From: Aquanectria penicillioides | Lineage: Eukaryota > Ascomycota > Sordariomycetes > Hypocreales > Nectriaceae | Reading direction: 5' to 3' | Length of the DNA stretch: 64,000 bases | Assembly (NCBI GenBank): GCA_003415625.1 | Contig: PYIU01000001.1 | Span: 2,418,001 to 2,482,000, forward strand | Shown here: one piece after another, positions 11,155 to 22,024 of the stretch | Position numbering within the stretch: position 1 is the first letter of the stretch | Layout of the letters: the number at the start of each line of letters is the position of its first letter | Position numbers and translations under genes: made by a program | Notes under the pieces: model-generated | The model's database searches: none | The model's input: only the letters and a program-made list of their open reading frames with translations | Told to the model about the DNA's origin: nothing

Positions 11155-12016
11155 TGTGAAGGATGGTGTTGTGAATTGAAGAGGTTGGTTGGTTGAGTAG
11201 TAGAGTTGATCAAGCAAGATATCCTAGTCCGGTTGGGATTGGAGCTGTAGAGGATGTCTGTGTTTGTAAGTGCGTGAGTGGTAATAAGAGGGACAGGTTC
11301 ACTTTGGACGTCGAGGCATGGTTGCTTTTATACTACAGCAGGGACAGTCAAAGCATCATGATGCAAACCTTAGGTGACGGTCGTTTCCACAAGCCACCGC
11401 ACTCTCGGATGACGCTCATTCGCAGCCCGGCCGATACGCCGGGACTAGGGCGCGATCAAAGTGACATAACTCCGCTGCAACGAAGTTGGCGATCCAGCTG
11501 CAGACTGCAGACGCATGTCGCTGAGTAATTCGCGGCGACAAAAGCAGCAATGGCGCCGGGCATAGCGACGATCATGCGGGGATAGTTGCCTGCACAGATG
11601 AAGTTTGCGTGGAGTTGGTCGCCCGAGCTTGCATGTCGGAGATGTCGATGGGTGAGCGCAAAGCCGCACGAGTGGTTGCATCGCTGTGTCGGACATAGGT
11701 GCAGTGGATTCTCCAAAGCCGATGTAGCCGGGTTGAGAATCGCGACGCTTGATTGGGCGGCAAACGAAAATGGATCCGAGCAATGATCCGAACCCACCGA
11801 GAGATAAGGCCGGGAAGCGGGGCGCCGGCAGAGCCCCACCTGCGGCGCTCTTCTCAAGCCACACCAGGCTCTCGCAACTGCAACTCCAGCCACAGCGCCT
11901 CAGCCGCATCAACGCCAACCTTTTTTTCACCCCACCATCCATCCGTCGATAACTGTGCATCAGCCTTATTCTTCAGCACACATAGCTCCAGCGCCCCTAG
12001 TCATTGACTCCATACC
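11155..12016. promoter_or_regulatory. Divergent promoter region between ADH and RRP41
   Basis: About 0.86 kb with no supportable gene. Short open frames on both strands lack domains and conserved starts. Besides the ADH TATA box, a C-rich leader (CACCCCACCATCC) lies just upstream of the RRP41 start. Confidence 0.5.
11324..11333 (-). promoter_or_regulatory. TATA box of the alcohol dehydrogenase gene
   Basis: The minus strand reads GTATAAAAGC, about 170 bp upstream of the ADH ATG at 11154. Canonical TATA boxes are uncommon in fungal housekeeping promoters and fit a regulated dehydrogenase. Inference from position and sequence only. Confidence 0.45.
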
Positions 12017-12892
12017 ATGCCCCTGGACACATCAACCTACTCATTGGCGCTCCTGCGCGTCGACGGCCGTCGCTGGAACGAGCTGCGCCGCCTCCACGCC
12101 CAGATCCGCACCCAGGATGCCGCCGACGGCTCGTCGTACCTCGAGATGGGCCACACCAAGGTCATGTGCATCGTGACGGGGCCCTCGGAGCAGCAGCAGC
12201 AGCAGCGGAGGGCGCAGGCGTCCCAGAGGGACGCTGCGGCCGTCAACGTCAACGTCATCATTGCGGGCTTCTCGAGCGTGGACCGAAAGAAGCGAGGACG
12301 CAACGACAAGTATGAGGCCCCGCCCCAGCATTGTCCCTGTCTCCTTGGGACATCAAGCTAACACACCAAACCAAACAGGCGAATCCAAGAGATTGAAGTC
12401 ACCATTGCCAACGCCTTGGCCTCCAACTTGCACACTCACCTCTTCCCCCACTCCTCCATCACCATCTCGCTCCACGTCCTGTCGCAAGACGGCTCCCTGC
12501 TCGCCGCCCTCCTCAACGCAACCACGCTGGCCTTGATCGACGCCGGTATTCCCATGACCGACTACATCGCCGCCTGCACGGCCGGCTCAACGTCGACCTA
12601 CTCGGCGGGCGACGACTCGGCGGACCCGCTGCTGGACCTGAACAACCAAGAGGAGCAAGAGCTGCCGTTCCTGACCGTCGCAACCCTGGGCGACAGCGAC
12701 CGTGTCGCCGTGCTGGTGTGCGAAAGTAGGGTGCAGGTCAGCAGGCTAGAAGGAATGCTAGTGGTGGGCGTGGACGGGTGCAAGCAGGTGAAGCAGTTTC
12801 TAGACCAGGTGGTGAGAGAAAAGGGTGCCCAGATGGTGCGGGAGGGCGCGGTGGAAAAGAGCGATGCGATGGGCATGGTTTTGGATGAATAG
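12017..12892 (+). CDS. RRP41: Exosome complex exonuclease RRP41 (SKI6), RNase PH-like core subunit
   Basis: Predicted 268-residue subunit of the RNA exosome ring, which handles 3'-5' processing and decay of rRNA, mRNA and other RNAs in nucleus and cytoplasm. Two exons: 12017-12309 and 12379-12892, with donor GTATGA. The N-terminal pattern (LRVDGRRWNELRRLHAQI, then SSYLEMGHTKVMCIVTGP) and the post-intron motif (KRIQEIEVTIANAL, LSQDGSLLAALLNATTLALIDAGIPMTDYIAACTAG) are diagnostic of RRP41/EXOSC4. A Gln-rich insert (SEQQQQQQRRAQASQRDAA) sits in the first half and a 20-25 residue acidic insert (STYSAGDDSADPLLDLNNQEEQ) in the second, both in surface-loop positions. As in other eukaryotic RRP41 proteins the ring subunit is expected to be catalytically inactive. 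It converges on the PDI gene with 165 bp between stops. Confidence 0.95.
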
Positions 12893-13057
12893 AATCCTTA
12901 CTTATGTACGACACATTGGGCCATGGGTTCAAAAAAAAAAAAGTGGTCGGAGTTGGGAAATGATTAAGATACCACACATATACACAGGTTTGTGTCCGAA
13001 TGGGATTGAGGATTCATCCTATTTTTCGCCGCTAATATCACATTGTCAAGATATATC

Positions 13058-14599
13058 TTACAGCTCCTCGTGGATAATCTCCTCGTCCTTCTTTTCCTTG
13101 ACCACGGCAGTCTCAGTCTCGGGCTCCTCAACAGTCTCCGTCTTAACCTCGGCCTCGGTGGAGCTCTCCTTGGGCTTCTCGGCGGCCTCGGGCACGACAC
13201 CTTTGGGCAGCTTGTTCTTGGCACCCTCGCCCATGCGAATGGCATCGATCCAGCTCTCCATGCTGTGGACGCTGTTGTTTCCGTTGTACTTGCGCCACCA
13301 GCCACGACGAGCGTTGATGGCAATCACGTTGACCTCGCCATCGAGCTCAAGAGCCTTGGGCAGGACAGAGGCGGCGTCGCTGTCGCTGGCGATGGAAAAG
13401 AAAGGGAAGAGGTGGAGTCCGGCGTGGACATACTTGGTGTTGAGGTGGGTCAGCGTGCTGATGGCCTTGTCGCCAGTCTCAGACTCCTCGGCGGGGTGGA
13501 AAACAAGAACGCAGGTCTTGGACTTGCGGTCGAGACACTCCTTGACGAGCTCCTCCTGGGTAGACAGAGACGAAATGGGAACCATGGATGGGATGGCAGT
13601 GTCGGCAGAGGCCTCGGCCGTGGATGTGGAGGACTCAGAAGAAGACGAGGAGGAAGAGGGCTTCTCAGCCTTGACGCTCTCCTTGCTGTCATCGGCCTTT
13701 GGAGCTTTTTCGCTCTTCTTGGCCTTGCTTGACTTGTCCTGGGTAGTCTTACCCTTCTTCTGAACGGGGGCGGGGTCAGGGTTGGGCTCGCCAGCCTGGG
13801 ACAGGAATTTGACAATGGCCTTCTTCTCAATGGCGCCGTCATAGTTGATGGGCTCCTCGCCCTTTCCGGGGATGAGGACCAGGGAGGGGAACTTTTCAAT
13901 GCCAAACTGCTTGACAGCAGCAGTCTCCTTATCGCGGATCTGAGCGACGGAGATGACGTCAAGGAAGTCGATGGCAATGCTTCTCAGCAGGGGGCTTGTG
14001 GTGCCCTTCTCACTGAAGAAGATGGCCTTGGGCTTGTCTCCCTCGAGGAAGCCGTCGAGCTCCTTGGCAGTAACGCGGGTGACGTGGTTGTTGATCTTGC
14101 TGGCGAGAGCCTGGCTGATGGCGGCGGCGGTGCGCTCACCCTGGTAGTCCTCGACGACGGGCTTGCCAAACTTCTTACCGGGGCGGACAATCTTGAGCGT
14201 AGGGAAGCCCTTGACGCCCTGCATGCTGCAGAACTGCTTGTTCTTGTCATCGTCGCAGTCAATAGCGGCAACCTTAGCAATGCCGTCGAGCTTCTTAGCA
14301 ACCTGCTCGTAAGCGGGCTTCAGGTTTTTGCAGTGGCCGCACCAGGGAGCATAGAATTCGACGATCTACAGCGACGCCATGTTAGCTTGCTTAAAAATCC
14401 TGCGCCAGCCCCGTCTAAGTCAAGAGGCAGCTTCGGTGGGGGAGAAATGTACCGAAGTGTAGTTGGACTTGGCAATGAGCCTATCATAGTTGGCAGCGTT
14501 AAGCTGGAGAACGGGAGAGTTCTTGGTGTAAAAAGCTTCGACGCCGGGCATGGCAGCCAGCGCCGTCATCAACGCCGCAACGACAGTGGGGTTATGCAT
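13058..14599 (-). CDS. ER protein disulfide isomerase, P5/MPD1-like, single CGHC site
   Basis: Predicted 484-residue thioredoxin-fold protein of the ER lumen that forms and rearranges disulfides in secretory proteins. Two exons: 14599-14453 and 14365-13058; the donor GTACAT is slightly atypical, and a GCTAAC branch point is present. A signal peptide (MHNPTVVAALMTALAAMPGVEA) is followed by thioredoxin domain a with EFYAPWCGHCKNLKPAYE (active cysteines about residues 58 and 61). A second thioredoxin fold (FFSEKGTTSPLL.. KFPSLVLIPG) lacks a CxxC. A Ser/Lys/Glu-rich linker with a run of serines leads to a third, degenerate domain. The C-terminus HEEL is a functional variant of HDEL, supporting ER retention. 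An unfolded-protein-response core element lies 234 bp upstream. Resembles yeast Mpd1 and animal P5 more than PDI1, which has two CGHC sites. Confidence 0.94.
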
Positions 14600-15198
14600 G
14601 GCGATGGTTTGATTCAAGAGCGACGAACGAATTAGATGACGTGAATGTGTGAAGGGTTCAGAATAGGGTTGAAAAAGCCGAGGGAAGCGGGAATGGAGCA
14701 GATTGGTATGTTTATATCTCCAGGCAGCCAAAGCACCATCCACTTGTCATCAGGAACGAAGCCGGGGTTTTCCAAGGATGCAAACTGGCATCTTCGGGAA
14801 TGCTTCAAAAGGGAAAAAGGAAAGGGAAAAGCCACGCTGGAAGGACAAGGGAAGCTTGAGCCACCTGTGGCGCGAGCTTACAGAACCTACGGGCCCGTTC
14901 CGCCAGCCTGTCACTCACTGACTTTGACTCCCTGTGTCCAAATCTGGGGAACGCGTGTGGCGCAGCAGCCACTTCTTGCGTTTCTTCAACCTGCTATCGG
15001 GCGCCCAGCGACCACCTTACGTCAACAAGGCTGATGTGGGGGACCTTCACCACCACCTTAAGGCAACCTGATCCAGGACAAGATAGGCAACCGCCTTACC
15101 ATCTAAACTCTCAAGTAACATCATTCACCCCATTCATTTCATCTTCTCTTTGACATCAATCAAGTTCAACGACAGAAACCGCATCAAACTGCCGCAAA
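14600..15198. promoter_or_regulatory. Divergent promoter region between PDI and VTA1
   Basis: About 0.6 kb with no supportable gene; it contains the UPRE-like site annotated separately. A C/T-rich and CATTCATTTC-type leader precedes VTA1. Confidence 0.5.
14833..14839 (-). promoter_or_regulatory. Putative UPRE core (CAGCGTG) upstream of the PDI gene
   Basis: The minus strand reads CAGCGTG, the core of the yeast/fungal unfolded-protein-response element bound by Hac1/HacA, 234 bp upstream of the PDI start codon. A 7-mer alone is weak evidence, but ER chaperone genes are the expected targets. Confidence 0.45.
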
Positions 15199-16629
15199 AT
15201 GGCAGAACCCCTCCCCCCCGCCCTCAAAATCCCCGAGGTCTCTCGCTTCATCAATCGCGCAAATCAGCTGAGGACCATCAAGCCCGCCATTGCCTACTGG
15301 TGTTTGTCCGCCCAAATCCCTCGCTCAAGTACCCGCTTGCTGACGTCGCTCTCTTTCTCATCTCCCAGGCGAATACCATGCCGTCAATCAGATCGTAGGC
15401 AAGAACCTCCACACTAGCGATGACGACGCCTTCAACTACACAAAGACGCTCCTCGAGCGCCTCGAGGAGACCAAGAACGAGCGCGCAGACGATGACGCCA
15501 TCGTTGATAACACCGCCGGCCAGGCTTACGTCGAGCAGTTTGCGCAGCAGACCTTTGAGCGTGCCGAGCGGACGCTGCGCGCCAACAAGGTGACGAGGTA
15601 AGATGGCGGTCACCACTAAGGTTGACGATACGGTACTAATCCATCCTCAGGCAAACTGCTGATACCTTCGATGCCGCTGCGACCTTCTTCGATCTCACAC
15701 GCGAGTGGGGCACTCCCGAGCCCGAGGTGTTGCAGAAGATCAAGTTCGCCAAATGGAACGCCGCACGCATCCTCAAGGCCATCCGCGAGGGCAAGGACCC
15801 CAATGAGACGAACCCCAAGCCCGTTGAGCCAGAAGCAGTTTCCCCCATGCTGGATCCCAGCGATCCCGATGTCCAGCAGATCTCCGGCTCTGTGCCACAT
15901 AGCGCAACGGTGGAGGACGCTCCCGATGCCGGTGAGCCTTCTGGTCTGCCCAACTTCATCGACCGGCCGCCACACCCTCCCACTGCTGATCAGGGATACT
16001 TCCCTCCTGCTCCTCCTCCCGCCAATAAATCGCCCGAACCTTTTATTCCCTCGCCTCTGGCCGAGAGCCCTCCTCCTGGCGGCCCCTCTGCGCCTCCTCC
16101 TCCTCTGATCCACCCAACGAGCCACATGTCGACCCCTCTGGGCGGCCCACCACCTCCTCTACCTCCCCATGAGCCATTCCAACCTGGAGGATTCTCTATG
16201 CCTCAAATCCCACCTCAACAGTCGCCTCACATGTCCATGAGGCCATCTCCCCAGTTTACTCCCTCTGCGCCGACTCCATACGCTGGTTCCGACCCGTCAG
16301 CTCCCCCATCTTGGTCCACAACACCAAGCATCCCTCACCCTGCCATGACCAACCCTCCTCCCATGATACCCCAGCCTTCCGCTCCAAGCTTCTCCACGCC
16401 TCCTCCAGCTCCCTTCCCCCGTGCTGCACCTGTACCCGCCCCTGTGCCTGTGCCTGTGCCTGTGCCTGCTCCTATGCCGGCGCCCATTGGTGGCTTCGCG
16501 CCGGACCAAAAGGCCATGAACCAAGCCCAGAAGCACGCAAAGTGGGCCATCTCAGCACTGAACTTTGAAGATGTCCCGACCGCGGTGAAGGAGTTGCGCA
16601 ACGCTCTGGCGCAGTTGGGCGCACAGTAA
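15199..16629 (+). CDS. VTA1: VTA1/LIP5 homologue, ESCRT-III/Vps4 cofactor
   Basis: Predicted 436-residue cytosolic protein that activates the AAA ATPase Vps4 and links it to ESCRT-III during multivesicular body formation. Three exons: 15199-15301, 15369-15597, 15651-16629. The N-terminal tandem MIT-like domain (LKIPEVSRFINRANQLRTIKPAIAYWCEYHAVNQIV, QTADTFDAAATFFDLTREWG, KFAKWNAARILKAIREGKDPNETNP) covers about residues 8-190. A long, disordered Pro-rich linker follows, including a PVPVPVPVP run near 16443-16470. The C-terminal VTA1 dimerisation domain (QKHAKWAISALNFEDVPTAVKELRNALAQLG) closes the protein and is what binds Vps4. The Pro-rich linker is longer than in yeast Vta1, as is usual in filamentous fungi. 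Converges on the 2EXR-type gene with 241 bp between stops. Confidence 0.95.
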
Positions 16630-16870
16630 ATGGGTAGTGCGAGTCTGGCAAAAATAGCGGCAACAGTCATCTAGAGCGAGAATAACAGGAAGATACCATG
16701 TGCAATATCCTACGATGATGGAGAATCTTGTATGTTTTAAAAAAATAAAAAAAGCAGGATTGAACAGAGTTGTCAAACCCAAAACAATTCCCGGCGACCA
16801 TACCATTGCGCCCATAACCGTCATGAATCATTGCCAAGAATAAATCGATGCTGTAGTCTCGTCTCGTACA

Positions 16871-17884
16871 CTACGCCATGACAACACCGTGCGGCCCATA
16901 TCCCGGGATGACTTGTGCAACCGTGGCTGTGGTGTCGTCTTCGTCTTCGTCTGGGTTATCGGTCCAAGCTCTGTCGGGACCCCATTCAAGGACCCGCTGG
17001 CTTTGTCTCGCGACTCTGATGAGACCCTGCATCATGTCACCAGACTTCCTGACGCTGGACCAGGCGTCAAACTCTACGACTTCCACTGCAGGCAGCTCGG
17101 CCAACACGTCCGATAGGAGATTGGCGCTGAAGAATTCGTAGAAGCCCTTGGACCGTCGGAAGCCGCTGAAGATGTTGTCGCTCGGGTCGCATTCGACAAA
17201 CACCTTGATCCTTGTCACTTGGGTGCAGTCCTGGAGCCCCAGGGCGGGGTTGACAACCCAACCCTTGGGCGGCGCATTCCATCCTGGTCCCAGGCGCAAC
17301 TCGAGGGACGTTATGTGTTGGCGCTGGTTCGGCTTCAACTTGGCGAGGATGGGCTTTTTGGATTTAAAATATCGGCCCGGAAAAGTAGGGAACAGACGGA
17401 ACGTGCGTGTGCTATAGAAATAGTAGGTAGCCTCGTCATGGACCAGTCTACAGACGCGCATCAGACCAATTCTTTTGTGGTAACGCCTATAGTTTTCCGG
17501 GCCGAGGTCGATGGTCTCGGTGAGGTCGTCAAAATAGTATGTATAGATTTCCATGCGAAGTTCCCACGGCAGCGACAGGAAGTGGAAGGGTGTAGCAGGA
17601 ACTCGTGGCTTGCGGTTAAAGGGAATAAGGGGGGTATCGCTTGTAAGATCGGCAATGGAGTACTTGGTAGGTTCACCATTGGCAAGAGGTTTCTTGTCGG
17701 ACTTGGAAGAGCCGAGTTTGAGATTGGCCATGGGAAGTTTGTTCACATCATCTTTGGTAGCCGGCTGCTTGGGCGTGGGCGCGGGCGAGGGTGAGGGCGC
17801 AGAGGGCGCAGTGATGCGCAACGTTCGCACGGGCCGGAAACCCTCCTTCACCTTCGGCTTGGCCTTGGTCGGTCGTCGAGGCAT
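16871..17884 (-). CDS. 2EXR/F-box-like domain protein of unknown function
   Basis: Intronless 337-residue protein. The N-terminal ~95 residues are basic and rich in Pro, Ser and Lys (PRRPTKAKPKVKEGFRPVR), so likely disordered. At about residues 100-120 comes FHFLSLPWELRMEIYTYYF, the LP-x-E-x-R-x-x-I-(Y/W) pattern of fungal F-box-like/2EXR domains, then LMRVCRLVHDEATYYFYSTRTF, where such proteins carry the CR.vh.Ea..lfys motif. The C-terminus is acidic (NPDEDEDDTTAT). These proteins form large lineage-specific families in Sordariomycetes; a role as a ubiquitin-ligase adaptor is only a guess. Single exon, ATG at 17884. Confidence 0.8.
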   Translation of the reverse strand: MPRRPTKAKPKVKEGFRPVRTLRITAPSAPSPSPAPTPKQPATKDDVNKLPMANLKLGSSKSDKKPLANGEPTKYSIADLTSDTPLIPFNRKPRVPATPFHFLSLPWELRMEIYTYYFDDLTETIDLGPENYRRYHKRIGLMRVCRLVHDEATYYFYSTRTFRLFPTFPGRYFKSKKPILAKLKPNQRQHITSLELRLGPGWNAPPKGWVVNPALGLQDCTQVTRIKVFVECDPSDNIFSGFRRSKGFYEFFSANLLSDVLAELPAVEVVEFDAWSSVRKSGDMMQGLIRVARQSQRVLEWGPDRAWTDNPDEDEDDTTATVAQVIPGYGPHGVVMA

Positions 17885-19075
17885 GGTGAGGGTAGAGGTT
17901 GAGTAAAATCCAGTGAGGAAAGGGTCAACTCGAGAATAGAAAGGACGGCCACGAGGCAGCGTCTGCGGACCAGACTATAAGGGCGTGTTGAATCCCTGCG
18001 TGGTGTCGCGGTCGTATGTTAAGGCAAATTGATCTGGGCTGGTCGCCGGGGTCGGTGAGAACGGACTCAGGGAGCGAGGACGATCACAGAGGATGGTGCC
18101 ATTGCCAATTGTGAGGTTCGACGTAGGACCACCCTCTAGAATGCAGCGCACGCGGACATGGCGGTGCTATTCTTGAGCGGGCGCAAACCGAGAGAGGTGT
18201 TCGAAGTTGGGTGCAATCTTTGCAGCGCGCTGCTGACGTACACGAGGCTCCAAGAGGCAGGCTTCAAGATATCCGGGGATCAGTCAAGGGGAGGCGGAAA
18301 TGGAGACGGCCAAGAAGGGGCAAAATGGGGAGACTGTGAGGGGAAGCCGACGAGGGTCGCAAATTGCCATGCCTGCGCCGATGCCGCCGCCGTTGGGGAT
18401 TTTGATGGAGATCTGGTCCAGGCTTGGCTTGGACGCTTGAGATTTGAGGTTTAAGGCTCGGCCGGAGACGGGGCCGAAAAAAAGATGTCGTACAGTCCGA
18501 AATGTACAGTACAAGCAAACTTCGTACTGAGAGCCGGAGACGATTAATCACTGCGACTGGAGAATGGCGAAATGTAGTCAAGCAGAGAGGGGATCAATCA
18601 CATTGGAAATGATAGGCTAAGCACGTGAAGTCTTTCTACCCACAGTCACACTGGCGAGTCGCGACTGCAGCGCCACGGGGCACGTACCGACTGTTGCATC
18701 CATGACGCCATAATATCGGCGAATCTAAAAGTCCGGACGAAACACAATACGACCACAAAACTCGGCAGAAAGGGCACAAAGCAGAAAGGGCACGTCGGCT
18801 AAACCGCGGCAACCGAAGGTTCTGGCTCCCGATCCTTTGGACCCGTCCGATTTTTTCGACAACTGACGGAGCAATGCGATGGCGGAGCATCAGGCCAAAC
18901 CTCCAACGACCACTTTCATCCAGGCTCGCCGCAGCTGAATCGCCCCATTGAGCTGAGTCCCCATCCGCCCACGAGACACTCGCCACGGCTCTACCTCCCG
19001 CAGACCTGTGCTCTGCACTTCGTTCTTTTTTCTCTCTCTTAGTCTCGTTTCCCCCCCGTCCTCACATCCTCCGCC
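17885..19075. promoter_or_regulatory. Divergent intergenic region between the 2EXR gene and TIM50
   Basis: About 1.2 kb without a supportable gene. A short tandem duplication with unit GCAGAAAGGGCACAAA lies at 18765-18793, about 300 bp upstream of TIM50. A CT-rich stretch (19024-19050) directly precedes TIM50 and looks like its core promoter or leader. Confidence 0.5.
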
Positions 19076-20655
19076 ATGCTGTCCAGAGTCGCCCAGGCCT
19101 CGCGCTTAGCCGTGATGGCTTCCCGCCTCGCCCGCCCCGTCGCCACTCCCATTCTCCGCGCTCGCCCTGCGCCAGCCCCCCTCCCACTCTCGCCCTGGCT
19201 TCGATCATACGCCGACAACAAGGGCCCCTCAGAACCCACCTCCTCCGAGAAGTCGTCGCAACCCTCAAAGGCCGACGAAAAAGCCGCCGAGTCCAAGCAG
19301 GAGCCCGAGGAGATCCCCTTTGACAAGCTCCCCGACCTGACCCAGGGCATCCCCTCCACTCTCGAATACGAATTGAAGGGCAAGGACAAGGACTCGCAAT
19401 CGGCCATCGAGGAGCCCGAGCAGGAGCAGTCTTCTGGCGACCAAGGCCCCCGACGCGAACGACCCGAATACGTTTCCACCACCGAGCAAAACCGCAAATG
19501 GTGGACCCGATTCAGCCTCATTGCTACCGCCGCCGGTGCTACCTTTGGCCTTTTGTACATTGGCCGCAGCTTCGACGCCGAGGAGAAGGAAAAGTTCCCC
19601 ACAGTCGACAACAGCCTCAGCCCCATGGCCTTCTGGGAACGTGCCAGGGCTCGATGGACCGACTCCGTTTCCTACTACCAGGAGCCCTCTTTTGAGAAGC
19701 TCCTGCCCAACCCCGACCCCAGCTTCGAGCGACCTTACACCCTCTGCCTGAGCTTGGACGACCTCCTCATCCACAGCGAGTGGAGCCGAGAGCACGGCTG
19801 GAGAATCGCCAAGCGCCCTGGTGTCGACTACTTCATCCGATACCTCAGCCAGTACTACGAGCTTGTTCTCTTCACCACTGTTCCCTTTGCCACTGGTGAA
19901 CCCGTGGTGAGGAAACTCGACCCCTTCCGCTTTATCATGTGGCCCCTCTACCGTGAGGCTACCAAGTTCCAGGACGGCGAGATCGTCAAGGTGAGTTGTT
20001 TCCAACCGAGCCAATTTATTGCTCGTACTAATTATGGGATTAGGATCTCTCCTACCTCAATCGTGACTTGTCCAAGGTCATCATCATCGATACCAATGCC
20101 AAGCACATCCGCAACCAGCCCGAGAACGCCATTGTCCTTGACCCTTGGAAGGGCAAGCGCGACGACCAGGAGCTTGTTGGTCTCATCCCCTTCCTCGAGT
20201 ACATCCACACCATGCAATACTCCGACGTCCGCAAGGTCCTCAAGTCCTTTGATGGCAAGCATATCCCCACCGAGTTTGCCCGCCGTGAAGCCATTGCCCG
20301 CAAGGAGTTCCAGGCTCGTCAGCTCGCCAAGGGCCGACACCACACCTCTGGCGTGGGTGCCCTCGGTAGCCTTCTCGGCATGAAGCCTAGCAACATGAAC
20401 ATGATGGTGTCTCCCGAGGGCGAGCAGAGCGCCAGCGAGGCCTTTGCCCAGGGCAAGATGTTGCAGGACATTGCCCGTGAGCGTGGCCAGAGGAACTATG
20501 AGCTCCTTGAGAAGGAGATCCGGGAGAACGGTGAGAAGTGGCTCAAGGAGGAGCAGGAGATGATGGAGAAGATGAACAAGGAGGCTATGGGCTCCATGGC
20601 GGACTCTATCAGCGGCTACTTTGGCGGCGCCAAGCCCGCGGAGAAGAAGCCATGA
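19076..20655 (+). CDS. TIM50: TIM50, receptor subunit of the TIM23 mitochondrial inner-membrane translocase
   Basis: Predicted 508-residue protein that hands presequence proteins from the TOM complex to the TIM23 channel. Two exons: 19076-19990 and 20044-20655, donor GTGAGT. An Arg-rich mitochondrial presequence (MLSRVAQASRLAVMASRLARP) is followed by a charged linker and one membrane helix (FSLIATAAGATFGLLYIG, about residues 146-163). The intermembrane-space FCP1-like (NLI-interacting) domain begins at YTLCLSLDDLLIHSEW and continues through RPGVDYFIRYLSQYYELVLFTT and VIIIDTNAKHIRNQPENAIVL. The phosphatase DxDx(T/V) motif is degenerate (SLDDLL), as in other TIM50 proteins, so no phosphatase activity is expected. 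A C-terminal coiled-coil-like segment (ENGEKWLKEEQEMMEKMNKE) is present. It converges on the small secreted protein gene. Confidence 0.96.
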
Positions 20656-20992
20656 ACACGAAAAGGGGAACAAGAAATCTCCACTAATTAATGTTTTGTA
20701 ACAGTACCAAAGCAGGCTTCGGACGACGGGCATCAAAAACCTCGAGATTGGGAGGACTCCGCGAATAGACTCTAGCATTGTAACGGGGGTTTTTGGGCCG
20801 GGGTTCTTTTTAACATGTAAAGACGTTGTGCGAGGAAGAGGCTTGTATATTAGGTGTAACTATGGCCTGAAGGTGTAAAACAAAACAGCACAATTTACGA
20901 ATCAGTTTGATACCTCAACCGTAATGGTCTAGTCCCATGTCGTGATGTTTCCTTGGCAGGCCCGCTTCCCCGGACGTCTAATTCAAATGGTG

Positions 20993-21535
20993 TCATGGGT
21001 TGTGGTCCACTTTGGCGGCATCCAAAACCGGTCCGACCATTCGACAGAATCGGCAACCGGGTCTCGTAATGCACTGGAAATATCTAGTGTCTTTATCAGC
21101 CAAATAAAGCTCGATCGCCAGCTCTTTGTCGACCTACTTCTCACTCTGCTTATCCTCGATTCTCGTACAATCGCACTCAATTGGACAGGGAGGCAGGGGG
21201 GTTGGAGAGGCTGGTCCTGTGCCATTGACAGACACCGTCACCGTTCCTGTTATCTTTGTGGGCTTCACAATGATGATTATGGCTCCTCCACCGGACTTGG
21301 TCTGTGTGTATGTTCCAGGCGGCATGGTGAAGTAGTTAGTTGTGGATGGGAGAGGCGGTGCGGTAACGAGTGAGGACATTGCTGGGTCACTGAGAAGCCA
21401 GTTCCTGGCGGGATTCTTGTGAATGATTCCTTGATTCGGCATCTGAGGAACAGCTTGGGAGGGGGTGGTGAGGGCGATGAGGGCGATGAGGGCGATGAGG
21501 GCAGTGAGTGAGATGAGTTGACTGAGACAATGCAT
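20993..21535 (-). CDS. Small secreted cysteine-rich protein, spliced; effector-like or cell-wall protein
   Basis: Predicted 162-residue secreted protein in two exons: 21535-21138 and 21083-20993. The 54-bp intron (GTAGGT..CACTAG, with a CTGAT branch point) restores a conserved-looking cysteine module that is otherwise cut by an in-frame stop at 21134. The signal peptide (MHCLSQLISLTALIALIALIALTTPSQA) is built on a 9-bp tandem repeat. The middle is Pro/Thr/Ser/Gly-rich. The C-terminal module has six cysteines: PPCPIECDC, then KYFQC and TRPGCRFCR. I do not recognise a named family; the layout is that of fungal small secreted cysteine-rich proteins. A further ATG at 21598 would bury the signal peptide, so 21535 is preferred. 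Nearby genes give no clue to function. Confidence 0.72.
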
Positions 21536-22024
21536 CGTGAAAATCAAACAAGTCGTGAATATCTCCAAAGATAGATTCGCAATTGCAATTCGAATCATTG
21601 ACAGACAAAGGATCTTCCCGCATCTAAATATCTTTCAACATAGCACCATCCCATCACCGTCGTCGCCTCCAAGTCGTCATTGTGAAACTCTTCATCGCTA
21701 ACCCAGAGTCCCAGGCACCAGGTCCCACGCTTCGCTCGCTTTCATTGCCATCGCGAGCGGGCCTTGCGTGCTTGTGAACTCGGCAGATCCGAGCATGAAT
21801 CGACGACAACGTAAACAAACCGGTTGCGGGCGCACGAGCTTCACATGTCATGGCACCAGGATGACGAGGCAACGGTGGCACGAGGATGATGCAGGGAGAT
21901 CTTACGTGTGACTTACCCGCGCAGATACCGGCAAACTGGCTGTTCATGTGCATACGAGATGGTGGTAAAAAGAAAAGAAAATCTAAATTAAATCTACTTT
22001 GGAGTCTAGTCTAGGTACTAACCA
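21536..22024. other. Intergenic region
   Basis: About 0.5 kb between the small secreted protein and the GNAT gene on the same strand. It should contain the promoter of the former. I see no gene in it. Confidence 0.4.

Noticed and set aside
13043..13763. Leu/Val- and Ser-rich open frames on the + strand
   Set aside because: Antisense to the PDI gene; composition reflects its Lys/Glu/Ser-rich linker.
18765..18793. Two-copy 16-bp tandem repeat upstream of TIM50
   Set aside because: Too short and isolated to claim a function; probably a slippage duplication.
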